The notes under the pieces were generated by a model. It did not search any database, had not been told where the DNA came from, and worked only from the letters and a program-made list of their open reading frames with translations. From CAYSCZ01 sp964429655 (lineage in GTDB: Bacteria > Bacteroidota > Bacteroidia > Cytophagales > Cyclobacteriaceae), in NCBI GenBank assembly GCA_964429655.1, contig CAYSCZ010000061.1:1-18400 (forward strand): 18,400 bases of DNA, in the 5' to 3' direction. The position numbers and the translations under genes were made by a program. Shown in pieces: positions 1 through 6,987 of the stretch (its first letter is position 1; every line of letters starts with the position of its first letter).

Positions 1-110
1 TGTTATTGGCTCGTCACCATAGCGATGCTATGCCTCCTCGACCTAAGTGCCTGAATTTTTGGGCTTTAACCCTTCATGACAAAATTCCAATGACAAATCT
101 GGGCTAAGTT
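1..110 (-). repeat. Left copy of a dispersed repeat, inverted relative to the copy at the right end
   Basis: Read on the minus strand, 110-47 matches the plus strand at 18337-18400 in 58 of 64 bases. That includes a perfect 38-base core, and most differences are transitions. The copy probably continues left of the window. Positions 1-46 add a hairpin (18-32) whose counterpart would lie just beyond the right edge. The element contains two direct copies of ATGACAAA (76-83 and 90-97), 14 bases apart. Its inner edge at about 110/111 coincides with the broken end of an FtsX-like permease remnant. No protein of its own is recognisable. It may be a non-autonomous element or a REP-like intergenic repeat; the strand given is a convention relative to the right copy. 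Confidence 0.75.
18..32. other. Perfect hairpin in the left repeat
   Basis: CATAGC (18-23) and GCTATG (27-32) are exact reverse complements around a 3-base loop, GAT. Flanking bases (GG..CG at 9-14 against CGACC at 39-43) could extend it as an imperfect stem with bulges. Such bulged hairpins are known from REP-type and IS200/IS605-like element ends, but no matching transposase is in the window, so this comparison is only a suggestion. Confidence 0.5.
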
Positions 111-111
111 G

Positions 112-317
112 ATATTAACAGCTATCAGTATTGGAATACCGACTGCTTACATTTTTATGTCGGGCTGGTTACAGGATTTTGCTACCATACCAAACTCGAT
201 TTTATGATATTTATAGGAGCAGCTATGCTTTCATTGGATGTTGCCTGGCTTACTGTCAGTATACAGTCGATAAAGGTGGCAAGAGCAAATCCGGCTGTGT
301 ACCTGAGAACGGAATGA
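112..317 (+). pseudogene. C-terminal remnant of an FtsX-like (MacB-type) ABC transporter permease
   Basis: Codons from 112 read ILTAISIGIPTAYIF, then MSGWLQDFA up to 183. After restoring one lost base near 183/184, the reading continues YHTKLDFMIFIGAAMLSLD and AWLTVSIQSIKVARANPA, ending in LRTE and a TGA stop at 315-317. This is the usual end of Bacteroidota FtsX/MacB-like permeases: a WLQDFAYRI-type loop, a last membrane helix, then an SYQSIKAAxANPVxSLRxE-like tail. Only about 68 of the roughly 400-800 residues expected remain. There is no start, one frameshift is present, and the left break lies at the edge of the repeat. It is a dead gene end, unrelated in function to the polysaccharide locus. 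The family call rests on recalled motifs and has not been checked by a search. Confidence 0.7.
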
Positions 318-368
318 TTGAATTATTCTTTTTATTGGTATTTTGTGGTAGTAAATTCGTGTCTTACT

Positions 369-384
369 TATACTTGTAAGTTTG
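369..384 (+). promoter_or_regulatory. Candidate Bacteroidota -7 promoter element(s) before the export operon
   Basis: TAAGTTTG at 377-384 fits the Bacteroidota -7 consensus TAnnTTTG exactly. The overlapping TATACTTG at 369-376 fits with one mismatch and has a TTTG at 342-345 upstream, at a somewhat long 23-base spacing. The start codon is at 396, so the leader would be very short. Nothing else promoter-like stands out in 318-395. The assignment is by consensus only. Confidence 0.3.
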
Positions 385-395
385 AACGGAATTAA

Positions 396-2873
396 ATGGA
401 GGGACCTAAAAGTAAGTTACTAATATTTTTTGCTTTTCTATTTGTTTTTCATCTCACAGCCCAGGACATTGAAACAGACTTGTCCAAAGTAGATATCGAT
501 GATTTATCAGATGCTCAAATTGAGCGCTTCATTGAAAAAGTAAATAAAAGAGGGCTATCGGAACAACAACTTGAAATATTAGCCAGGTCCAGGGGATTAA
601 CCAATCAACAAATCAATAAACTTAAGCAAAGGATTAATGAAGTTCGTTTTGAGGATCAGGAAACCGGACAAACGACAGGTGATCTTAGGTTGAGACAACG
701 AATTATTACTGAACAAAAAGAAGATTTTGACCTATTTGATAATCTAGCCAGTACAGATACCATTAAAGAAGAAGCCATTTTTGGAATGTCTTACTTCAAA
801 AATAAGAATTTGATTTTTGAACCATCTTTAAATATTCCAACGCCAACAAGCTATCAATTAGGACCTGGTGATGAAATTGTCATCGATATATGGGGGGCCT
901 CTGAGCAAACTTATCAGTTGATTATTTCTCCGGAAGGATCAATAAGGATACCGAATGTGGGCCCGGTTTACTTATCAGGTATGACTGTTGATGAAGCCTC
1001 AACCAGGGTTTTGAATAGATTGACACAGATTTATGCTGGTTTATCTCCCGGAAATGGAGAAGCACCTAATACTTTCGCCCAGGTTAGTCTAGGTCAAATA
1101 AGGAGTATCAATATATCGGTGATAGGGGAAGTTGAAAATCCCGGCACATACACGCTCTCATCTTTTTCAACAGTATTCAATGCGCTATACTACTCCGGAG
1201 GTCCAAATCGAACAGGTTCATTAAGAAACATTGATGTATTCAGAAATAATAAAAAAATAAAAGATGTTGATTTCTATGATTACCTCATCAACGGCAGGCA
1301 AACTCAAAATATTAGGCTCCAGGATCAGGATATAATAATTGTTCATCCCTACGATAAGCGTGTTTCTGTAAAAGGAAATGTGAAAAGACCGGCGATTTAC
1401 GAATTTGTAGATAAGGAAAATGTGAATAATTTATTAGAATATGCCGGAGGGTTTAGTGAAAACGCTTACAAGGATCAGATTACCATCAGACGATCCGGGG
1501 ATTTATTTAAAAAAATAGTTTCAGTTGAGAGCAAAGACTACAGCGACACCCCGCTAAAAAATGGTGATGAGGTATTAATTTCAACGATTTTGCAACGATT
1601 TGAAAACAAGGTAACACTCCAGGGAGCAGTACAAAAAGCAGGTGATTATGAGTTTAAGCCTGAATTAACGCTAAGCGCACTGATAAAAAAAGGAGAGGGA
1701 CTACGTGATGATGCTTTTGAAGGAAGGGGGCTGATTTTAAGAACCAATAAAGATTATTCTTTGGTTAATATCCCATTTAGTGTTTCCGAGGTTATAAATG
1801 GCCAGTCAGATGTTGGTTTGAGACCAGATGATATCGTCTGGATATTTTCCAGGTTTGATTTGAGGGAAGATTATTTCATCACCGTGGAAGGAGAGGTTAA
1901 TGAGCCGGGCAAGATTCTTTATGTAGATAGCATGACCGTAGAAGATGCCATTTTACAAGCCGGGGGATTTCGGGAATCTGCAATTAAATCTCAGGTAGAA
2001 TTATCCAGAAGAATTAGGAATGAAAATACTGATGCAAACATTGAATCGCAGGTATATAATTTTAGCATTGATGATAACCTTGATATTTCTGACAAAGCAT
2101 CTGAGATGGTACTACAGCCTTTCGACCTTGTGATTGTCAGAAAATCGCCACATTTTAAAGAACAAAAGATCGTTGAAGTAGAAGGTGAGGTGAACCAACC
2201 AGGTAAATATGTGTTACAAAAGAAAAATGAACGCATAGCTGAAATATTAGATAGGGCCGGTGGGTTGACTGATTTTGCGTACATTGACGGGGCATCCTTA
2301 ATCAGAAAAACTGAATTTGCTAAAAAAGAAAACAATGATGACCAGACTGAAACAACTATTGCGGCCCAAATAAAACAGAAAGAACTACAGGATTTGGCAT
2401 CAAGGGACAGCGCTATTCAGCGGCAAGATATAAATTTCAGTACTGAAGAATCTATTGGCATTGATTTGGGTCAGGTAATGGACGATCCAGGATCAAAATA
2501 TGATCTTATCCTCCAGGATGGCGATGTGCTGAGTATTCCCAGAAATATTGAAACTGTAAGATTGAGAGGACAACTATTACGCCCTTCAAAAGTCAGATTT
2601 GATCCTAATTTGTCATTTAGGGATTATATTTCGCTGGCCGGTGGTTTTGCAAGTGATGCCAGGAAAGGAAAAGCATTTGTAATTTATCCAAATGGTTCCG
2701 CCAGTCAAACCAATAAATTTCTCTGGCTTAATTTTTATCCCAAAATAAAACCGGGCTCGGAAATTATTATACCTCAAAAGCCAGAAAGGAACAGGTTAAG
2801 TGCACAGGAAATCATTGGTTTGTCTACAGCCATTACATCTTTTGGGTTATTGGTTGATCGCTTATTGCAATAA
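396..2873 (+). CDS. Wza-like polysaccharide export protein with multiple SLBB domains
   Basis: This 825-residue protein belongs to the outer-membrane polysaccharide export family and is inferred to carry the capsule or exopolysaccharide across the periplasm and outer membrane. Residues 1-22 form a signal peptide (cleavage near LTA/QD). No cysteine follows, so unlike E. coli Wza it is not an obvious lipoprotein. Residues 35-90 are a charged helical region. The poly-export domain starts at YQLGPGDEIVIDIWG (153-167). Six SLBB-like repeats follow, each opening with a G-x-V-x-x-P/A-G-x-Y-like turn at about 244, 327, 410, 499, 597 and 725. The C-terminus (806-825) is a hydrophobic or amphipathic helix, comparable to Wza's membrane helix. 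It is about twice the length of E. coli Wza (about 380), as is common in Bacteroidota. The Wzz-like gene starts 8 bases downstream. Confidence 0.93.
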   Translation: MEGPKSKLLIFFAFLFVFHLTAQDIETDLSKVDIDDLSDAQIERFIEKVNKRGLSEQQLEILARSRGLTNQQINKLKQRINEVRFEDQETGQTTGDLRLRQRIITEQKEDFDLFDNLASTDTIKEEAIFGMSYFKNKNLIFEPSLNIPTPTSYQLGPGDEIVIDIWGASEQTYQLIISPEGSIRIPNVGPVYLSGMTVDEASTRVLNRLTQIYAGLSPGNGEAPNTFAQVSLGQIRSINISVIGEVENPGTYTLSSFSTVFNALYYSGGPNRTGSLRNIDVFRNNKKIKDVDFYDYLINGRQTQNIRLQDQDIIIVHPYDKRVSVKGNVKRPAIYEFVDKENVNNLLEYAGGFSENAYKDQITIRRSGDLFKKIVSVESKDYSDTPLKNGDEVLISTILQRFENKVTLQGAVQKAGDYEFKPELTLSALIKKGEGLRDDAFEGRGLILRTNKDYSLVNIPFSVSEVINGQSDVGLRPDDIVWIFSRFDLREDYFITVEGEVNEPGKILYVDSMTVEDAILQAGGFRESAIKSQVELSRRIRNENTDANIESQVYNFSIDDNLDISDKASEMVLQPFDLVIVRKSPHFKEQKIVEVEGEVNQPGKYVLQKKNERIAEILDRAGGLTDFAYIDGASLIRKTEFAKKENNDDQTETTIAAQIKQKELQDLASRDSAIQRQDINFSTEESIGIDLGQVMDDPGSKYDLILQDGDVLSIPRNIETVRLRGQLLRPSKVRFDPNLSFRDYISLAGGFASDARKGKAFVIYPNGSASQTNKFLWLNFYPKIKPGSEIIIPQKPERNRLSAQEIIGLSTAITSFGLLVDRLLQ

Positions 2874-2881
2874 AATTAACG

Positions 2882-3976
2882 ATGCTTAAAGATCACGAAA
2901 ACAATTCTAGAAACAGTTATGAAATCGATCTTGTAAAGCTGATCAAAACCCTATGGGCCAAACGATACAAGATTTTACTAATATCGATAATTTTTATATT
3001 CTTTGGATTAATCATTGCTTTTACAACGCCATTAGAATATGAATCACAACTTGTACTGATACCCGAAGTCAAACAAGCAGGGCCTAATTTTGGTGGGCTG
3101 GGTGATTTAGCCGGTCTTGCTGGTGTGGATATTGGTTCCCTATCCCAGAGTGGTTCTGAATTCAATCCCGAACTTTACCAAAAAATAGTACATAGTACGC
3201 CCTTTTTATTGTCCCTCATGAATCAGAGATTTTACTTTAAAACAGCAGAAAATACGTGGACTTTATTTGATTATTTTAATGATCATGTTAAAGTATCACT
3301 GGTAGAAAAAATTGTTGGATTACCATTCGAGCTGGTTGGATTTATGAATTCTTATTTTTCTGATAAACCTGAGGAATCGATGAATACCGAAGATGGAGAG
3401 ATCATAAAACTGAGTGAGGAACAAAAGGAAATTGTTGAAATCCTGATGGATAGGATTGACCTGGAAATTGATTGGGAGGGAGGAGGTATTGTGATTATCA
3501 CCACTGAAATGCAGGACCCTGAAGTTACCGCCAGAATGGCTTTATTCACACAGAATTATATTACAACATATGTAAAAGAATACTACGTCTCAAAAGAATT
3601 ACAAAATCTCAATTTCATCAAAGAACAGTTTGAAAGAGCTAAAAAGGAATTTCAAAGGGCTCAGATAACCTTGGCTGACTTCAGGGATAATAATAAATAT
3701 ATAAATACCGCCAAGGCAAGGTCTGAGGAGGAAAGGTTGCAGTCTGAGTACAACCTGGCATTTAATGTATATAATGGACTAGCCCAACAACTCGAGCAAG
3801 CAAAAATAAAAGTAAATAATGTGACCCCTGTTTTTACCGTTTTAGAACCTGCTAAGGTTCCTGTCGAAAAGAGTAAACCAAACAGGGTCTTAATACTTAT
3901 GCTGTTTTTATCTTTTGGCTTTTTGGTGGGTGCTGCAGTTGTGGTTGGCCAGGCTTTTATAAAAAAAGAATTGTAG
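2882..3976 (+). CDS. Wzz-type chain-length determinant (polysaccharide co-polymerase)
   Basis: This 364-residue inner-membrane protein has the Wzz layout. A cytoplasmic N-terminus (1-30) is followed by TM1 (about 31-47), then a large periplasmic domain with a long charged helical part (about 235-305), then a proline-containing segment leading into TM2 (about 336-357) and a short KKEL tail. A glycine-rich insert (about 67-90, GPNFGGLGDLAGLAG) follows TM1. It should set polymer length with Wzy and contact the Wza-like protein encoded just upstream. There is no Walker-motif BY-kinase domain and no tyrosine-rich tail, so any tyrosine-kinase control must be encoded elsewhere or be absent. It is transcribed with the SLBB gene and runs convergently into the GT26 gene, 11 bases away. 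Confidence 0.92.
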   Translation: MLKDHENNSRNSYEIDLVKLIKTLWAKRYKILLISIIFIFFGLIIAFTTPLEYESQLVLIPEVKQAGPNFGGLGDLAGLAGVDIGSLSQSGSEFNPELYQKIVHSTPFLLSLMNQRFYFKTAENTWTLFDYFNDHVKVSLVEKIVGLPFELVGFMNSYFSDKPEESMNTEDGEIIKLSEEQKEIVEILMDRIDLEIDWEGGGIVIITTEMQDPEVTARMALFTQNYITTYVKEYYVSKELQNLNFIKEQFERAKKEFQRAQITLADFRDNNKYINTAKARSEEERLQSEYNLAFNVYNGLAQQLEQAKIKVNNVTPVFTVLEPAKVPVEKSKPNRVLILMLFLSFGFLVGAAVVVGQAFIKKEL

Positions 3977-4000
3977 TTCAACTTTATTTATTTTTTCTTA
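3965..4000. terminator. Weak candidate terminator between convergent operons
   Basis: At 3965-3985 AAAG and TTG pair with CAA and CTTT around a TAGTT loop, with two unpaired A. A T-rich stretch follows (3986-3997). The stem overlaps the stop codon of the Wzz-like gene and sits where two operons converge, so it could serve the rightward transcript. It is AT-rich and thermodynamically weak. Confidence 0.3.
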
Positions 4001-4767
4001 ATACCAAATTTTTCCTGCAATACCCTGAAAATAAATATTGGATTACCAGCAAAATATCTTTTAAACAATCTTCTGGGCTCTTGCAGGAACCGATAGAGCC
4101 ATTCAAGTTTAAGTATATAAAAAATATTGGGGGTCATCCTGGTATTTCCTGCAATGTATTCAAATACGGCCCCGCCAGTAAGGGCAATGTTGAAGTCTAT
4201 TTTTTCTTTATTCTGCATCAGCCACTTCTCTTGAACAGGCATCCCCATACCTAATAATAGGATATTTGGTTTTGCAGCGTTGATTGCTTTAATGGTGGCT
4301 TTTAAATCTTCATCATCTTCAATAAACCCGTCTCTATATCCAGCCACATTAATTCCAGGAAAATTTTCGTTGATCTTTTCAACAGCTTTCTTAATGGTAG
4401 CATCCTTTGAACCCATCAGATATATTGAGTAACCATTAGATTGTATAAGTTTTAATAAATTCCAGATCCACCGATTGTAGGTAATTTTCTCTTTAATAAA
4501 GATGCCCATTATGCGCGCTGCAAGCCTTACACCCTCACCGTCACAAAATGTGATGCTCGAACAGTTTAAAAAATCATTAAACCATTTATGCTTATAGGCG
4601 ATGTTCATGGCATGAATGTTTACATTCAATATCAAAGCCCGGCTGGCCATTGTTTCTACAAGTTTTGTTACAGTTTCATTTAATTGACCAGAAGTAAGGT
4701 TATTTATTTTTACGCCCTGCAAATAAATAACCTCATTAGCGGCTAGTGGTGGCTCTGTGTTTTCCAT
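3988..4767 (-). CDS. WecG/TagA/CpsF family (GT26) glycosyltransferase
   Basis: This 259-residue protein carries the family signatures: NVNIHAMN (48-55), CDGEGVRLA (75-83), YLMGSKD (116-122), RDGF (145-148), GMGMPVQEKW (173-182), GGAVFEYIAG (198-207) and the C-terminal LEWLYRFLQEPRR region (221-233). These enzymes add an N-acetyl-hexosaminyl or related sugar to an undecaprenyl-diphosphate-linked first sugar at the inner face of the cytoplasmic membrane. Here it probably makes the second linkage of the repeat unit, which implies a WecA-like initiating enzyme elsewhere. The donor sugar cannot be read from sequence. It is the last gene of the leftward operon and its start overlaps the end of wzy by 25 bases. 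Confidence 0.93.
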   Translation of the reverse strand: MENTEPPLAANEVIYLQGVKINNLTSGQLNETVTKLVETMASRALILNVNIHAMNIAYKHKWFNDFLNCSSITFCDGEGVRLAARIMGIFIKEKITYNRWIWNLLKLIQSNGYSIYLMGSKDATIKKAVEKINENFPGINVAGYRDGFIEDDEDLKATIKAINAAKPNILLLGMGMPVQEKWLMQNKEKIDFNIALTGGAVFEYIAGNTRMTPNIFYILKLEWLYRFLQEPRRLFKRYFAGNPIFIFRVLQEKFGIKKK

Positions 4768-5930
4768 GGTTTCGTCTGGGAAATACTCAGCTTTTGCCTA
4801 TGTAGATTATCAAAGACAAATATCAGAGTGGGTATGTAATAATTGTATACCATGTTGTGAAAAAAGGAAAGCACGTATAAGCAAAAAAGCAAGGCCAGCT
4901 GATTTGATGTAATTGACAATCTGTAGTAAAGTGATAAAAAAATTACTGTAAAGATTATCCCGAAGTCAACATAGATCCTTATAAAATCATTGTGAGGTTG
5001 AATATCGTACAGAAATTCCTTTTCAATTAAGAGTCTTGAGTGCTCAGACCCCAAACCCATCAGGTGGTCTGAAAAATTCATGGTTGATGCTTCTTTTAAA
5101 ATAGTGCCAAAGAGCATCAGCCTCAACCTGGCAGAGGCATCATCTCCACTTTCATATCTGGTTTCTATTATTTTATCACCAATACTGGTGCTGGTCAGAA
5201 AGTTATATACCGGGTAGGTGAAGATTATTACTACCAAAAAAGAGAGAACGAATAGTTTTCTTAATAATTTATTTTGAGAAAAGATAAAAACGAAAGGGAT
5301 TATACTAAAAAAAAGGATGTTCAATCTTGTTTTGGTAATAATAATTAGCACAAATAATAAGCAGTATAAAATAACATTTTGAGAACTCGTAAAATAACTG
5401 CAGACGAATAGATAAAATGCCATGGAGTAAATACCAAAGGTGGTTGGTGATAATCCATAACCCATAAACCTGTTGTCATAGGTATAAAAAAAATCAAAAG
5501 GTATTTGGACAAAGCTTAGGAGTAGTACCAGGATGAATAGGACTTTTATCCAATTTATCTCCAGTGAGTTGATCTTACCTGTAGCATGATAAATAAATAA
5601 GAGGCTTGCAAAGTATAAAAAAGGTAGTGGTTGGTAGGTTTTGACGGTTCCAGTAAGGACAATTAAAAAAAACACTAAAAAAGTAGTAAATAATTTTATT
5701 CTTATTGGTTGAATGCTCAACCGATGTATTACCATAATAATTGAAAGAACCACAAAAGGCAGGTAATAAAACCAAATAAACTTACCATCCATGCCAAGAA
5801 GTTGCCGGAAGATAATGGCAAGAAATGGGTAGGATAAAAAATAAATAACGGTTAAGGTTTCAAAGTTGATGGTCTTTAAGTGCGGGAAGTAAATTGTTGG
5901 TTTAGCCGGAAGGGTTAGGACAAACTTCAT
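4743..5930 (-). CDS. O-antigen/capsule polymerase, Wzy-like
   Basis: This 395-residue protein has about ten to twelve hydrophobic helices. Its polymerase-like features are a TKTRLN segment (199-204), a basic ARLRLML stretch (267-273) before the large periplasmic loop, and PHNDFIRIYVDFG (312-324), the H-N-x-F/Y-L-x-x-x-x-x-x-G motif shared by Wzy polymerases and WaaL ligases. It should join lipid-linked repeat units in the periplasm after Wzx flips them. Its place between a sialyltransferase and a GT26 gene, in an operon with wzx, favours polymerase over ligase. The start codon forms an ATGA overlap with the stop of the upstream sialyltransferase gene. As is usual for Wzy, the call depends on topology and context. 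Confidence 0.85.
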   Translation of the reverse strand: MKFVLTLPAKPTIYFPHLKTINFETLTVIYFLSYPFLAIIFRQLLGMDGKFIWFYYLPFVVLSIIMVIHRLSIQPIRIKLFTTFLVFFLIVLTGTVKTYQPLPFLYFASLLFIYHATGKINSLEINWIKVLFILVLLLSFVQIPFDFFYTYDNRFMGYGLSPTTFGIYSMAFYLFVCSYFTSSQNVILYCLLFVLIIITKTRLNILFFSIIPFVFIFSQNKLLRKLFVLSFLVVIIFTYPVYNFLTSTSIGDKIIETRYESGDDASARLRLMLFGTILKEASTMNFSDHLMGLGSEHSRLLIEKEFLYDIQPHNDFIRIYVDFGIIFTVIFLSLYYRLSITSNQLALLFCLYVLSFFHNMVYNYYIPTLIFVFDNLHRQKLSISQTKPWKTQSHH

Positions 5931-6664
5931 TCATTCAGGTCATTTAAGTTTAGCAGGTGCGTTTTTTCAAATAAAAGTCTTAAAAATTTAATTGGAAATT
6001 GATCAATTTCAATGGTATAAATGCATTTGGGATCAAAATAGTCGATTAATTCAATTATGGCAGAAGATCCAAAATTGATAATATATAAAAAAGACATGGG
6101 ATCAATATCCTCCATACATATTGATCGCTCAATGAAATGTAGGTTTTTAAATGAGGAAAATTTTGAATCATCTTCTCTGGGATGAAGTTTAACGTAAACT
6201 TTATTTGCGGGCAGTCTTTTTATGAATTGTATGACTTTTTCCCACATTAAACGCTCCTGGCCTATGGATAAGATGCCGTCTTCTGAAAATGGAGAGCTTA
6301 TGATCAATAAATTTTCAGAATTACAGGATGGAATGGAATAAAAAGAAGGGTTAACGCCGGCCTTTAGTTTGATGTAAGTGGTATTTTTTTGTTTTTTGGG
6401 AAGATATTCTGGAAACCTGATAAGTGAGTAATCGATTTCACTATGTGTTCCTAGCCGATGGTAATAGCGCAGGGGAAATTTGAGCATAATAAAAGTAACA
6501 AAAGGGTATATGAGCTTCAGTAAAAGATCTTTTATGCCCTCCGTAACGTAGTAACGGGTTCCTTCATCAAAGGAAATATAGTTTAAGCTGGATCGGTGTA
6601 ACGCCCTTTTGAGTTCAAACCATAAAATTTGGCTTAAAGCCATTTTTTCTGATGGTATCAGCAC
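5927..6664 (-). CDS. C-terminal part of a split bacterial sialyltransferase (GT52/GT38-like), carrying all three catalytic motifs
   Basis: This 245-residue frame holds the three motifs shared by bacterial sialyltransferases of families GT38, GT52 and GT80. They are D/E-D/E-G as FDEGT (32-36), HP as KLHPRED (159-165), and the serine pair as FGSSAI (198-203). In characterised enzymes the D/E of the first motif is the catalytic base, while the His and Ser residues bind CMP-sialic acid. The frame opens at a GTG only because a stop (TGA, 6682-6680) lies just upstream. There is no convincing ribosome site, and the Rossmann-like N-terminus is missing. A -1 shift in the A-tract at 6671-6680 joins it to the upstream frame and gives one protein of about 353 residues, close to the family length. 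It overlaps wzy by 4 bases. CMP-Neu5Ac from neuABC in the same operon is the expected donor. Confidence 0.85.
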   Translation of the reverse strand: MLIPSEKMALSQILWFELKRALHRSSLNYISFDEGTRYYVTEGIKDLLLKLIYPFVTFIMLKFPLRYYHRLGTHSEIDYSLIRFPEYLPKKQKNTTYIKLKAGVNPSFYSIPSCNSENLLIISSPFSEDGILSIGQERLMWEKVIQFIKRLPANKVYVKLHPREDDSKFSSFKNLHFIERSICMEDIDPMSFLYIINFGSSAIIELIDYFDPKCIYTIEIDQFPIKFLRLLFEKTHLLNLNDLNE

Positions 6665-6680
6665 ATTAACTTTTTTTTTT
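6649..6680 (-). promoter_or_regulatory. Candidate frameshift site: A10 tract, A_AAA_AAG heptamer and downstream stem
   Basis: On the minus strand the coding frame reads GGT GAA AAA AAA AAG TTA. The last seven bases of the tract (6676-6670) are A_AAA_AAG in the phase required for -1 tandem slippage. After the shift the next codons are GTT AAT GTG, which is the frame of the downstream half. Eight bases after the heptamer, CTGAT (6661-6657) pairs with ATCAG (6653-6649) around a 3-base loop. A second 5-bp stem (6642-6630) follows. The stems are short. A tract of 8 or 11 A would put the gene in frame without recoding, so replication or transcription slippage is an alternative to ribosomal slippage. 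Confidence 0.6.
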
Positions 6681-6987
6681 CACCCAAATTATCAACCAAT
6701 TTCCTCACCTGTTTTTTTAGGCTGTCAGTTGATTTCCTGTAACGGGGTACGCTGTAAGGAAAATGGAAGAAAAAATCTTTTAGATTCCAAATCGGGGTAT
6801 CAATTGAAACGGAGGAATGAAGGTTATTTATATCCAGATCATAGTCTTTCATCATTCCGGTTTTTATAATCATTAGCCGATCTAAACCATAAGTGGAGAC
6901 GATATTTTTTAGCATTTTTAACTGAAAAGGAGTGGACAACACACATATATTTAAGTCTACTTGTGAGGGGATATCATTCTTAGTCAT
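6658..6987 (-). CDS. N-terminal part of the split sialyltransferase
   Basis: These 109 residues begin with a beta-strand and STPFQ turn (LNICVLSTPFQLKMLKNI, 12-29). This resembles the conserved N-terminus of GT52-type sialyltransferases, the first half of a GT-B fold. The frame ends abruptly after GEKKKLMC, immediately past the ten-A tract, and carries none of the catalytic motifs, so alone it should be inactive. Its ATG overlaps the stop of wzx by 4 bases (ATGA), the same coupling seen across the operon, which supports this as the true start of the full gene. A -1 shift at the tract reads GEKKK then VNVLIPSEKMAL into the second frame. It could be a phase-off allele, a slippage-expressed gene, a recent mutation or an assembly error in a homopolymer. 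Confidence 0.8.
   Translation of the reverse strand: MTKNDIPSQVDLNICVLSTPFQLKMLKNIVSTYGLDRLMIIKTGMMKDYDLDINNLHSSVSIDTPIWNLKDFFFHFPYSVPRYRKSTDSLKKQVRKLVDNLGEKKKLMC

Noticed and set aside
131..379. An 82-codon plus-strand open frame starting with TTG
   Set aside because: It mixes frames of the permease remnant at 112-317. The real homology runs in two other frames joined by one lost base, and this frame's own translation resembles nothing.
3988..6987. ABC-transporter-dependent polysialic capsule, as in E. coli K1
   Set aside because: The sialyltransferase might suggest it, but the operon has Wzx- and Wzy-like genes and no KpsM/KpsT-type transporter, so the Wzy route fits better.
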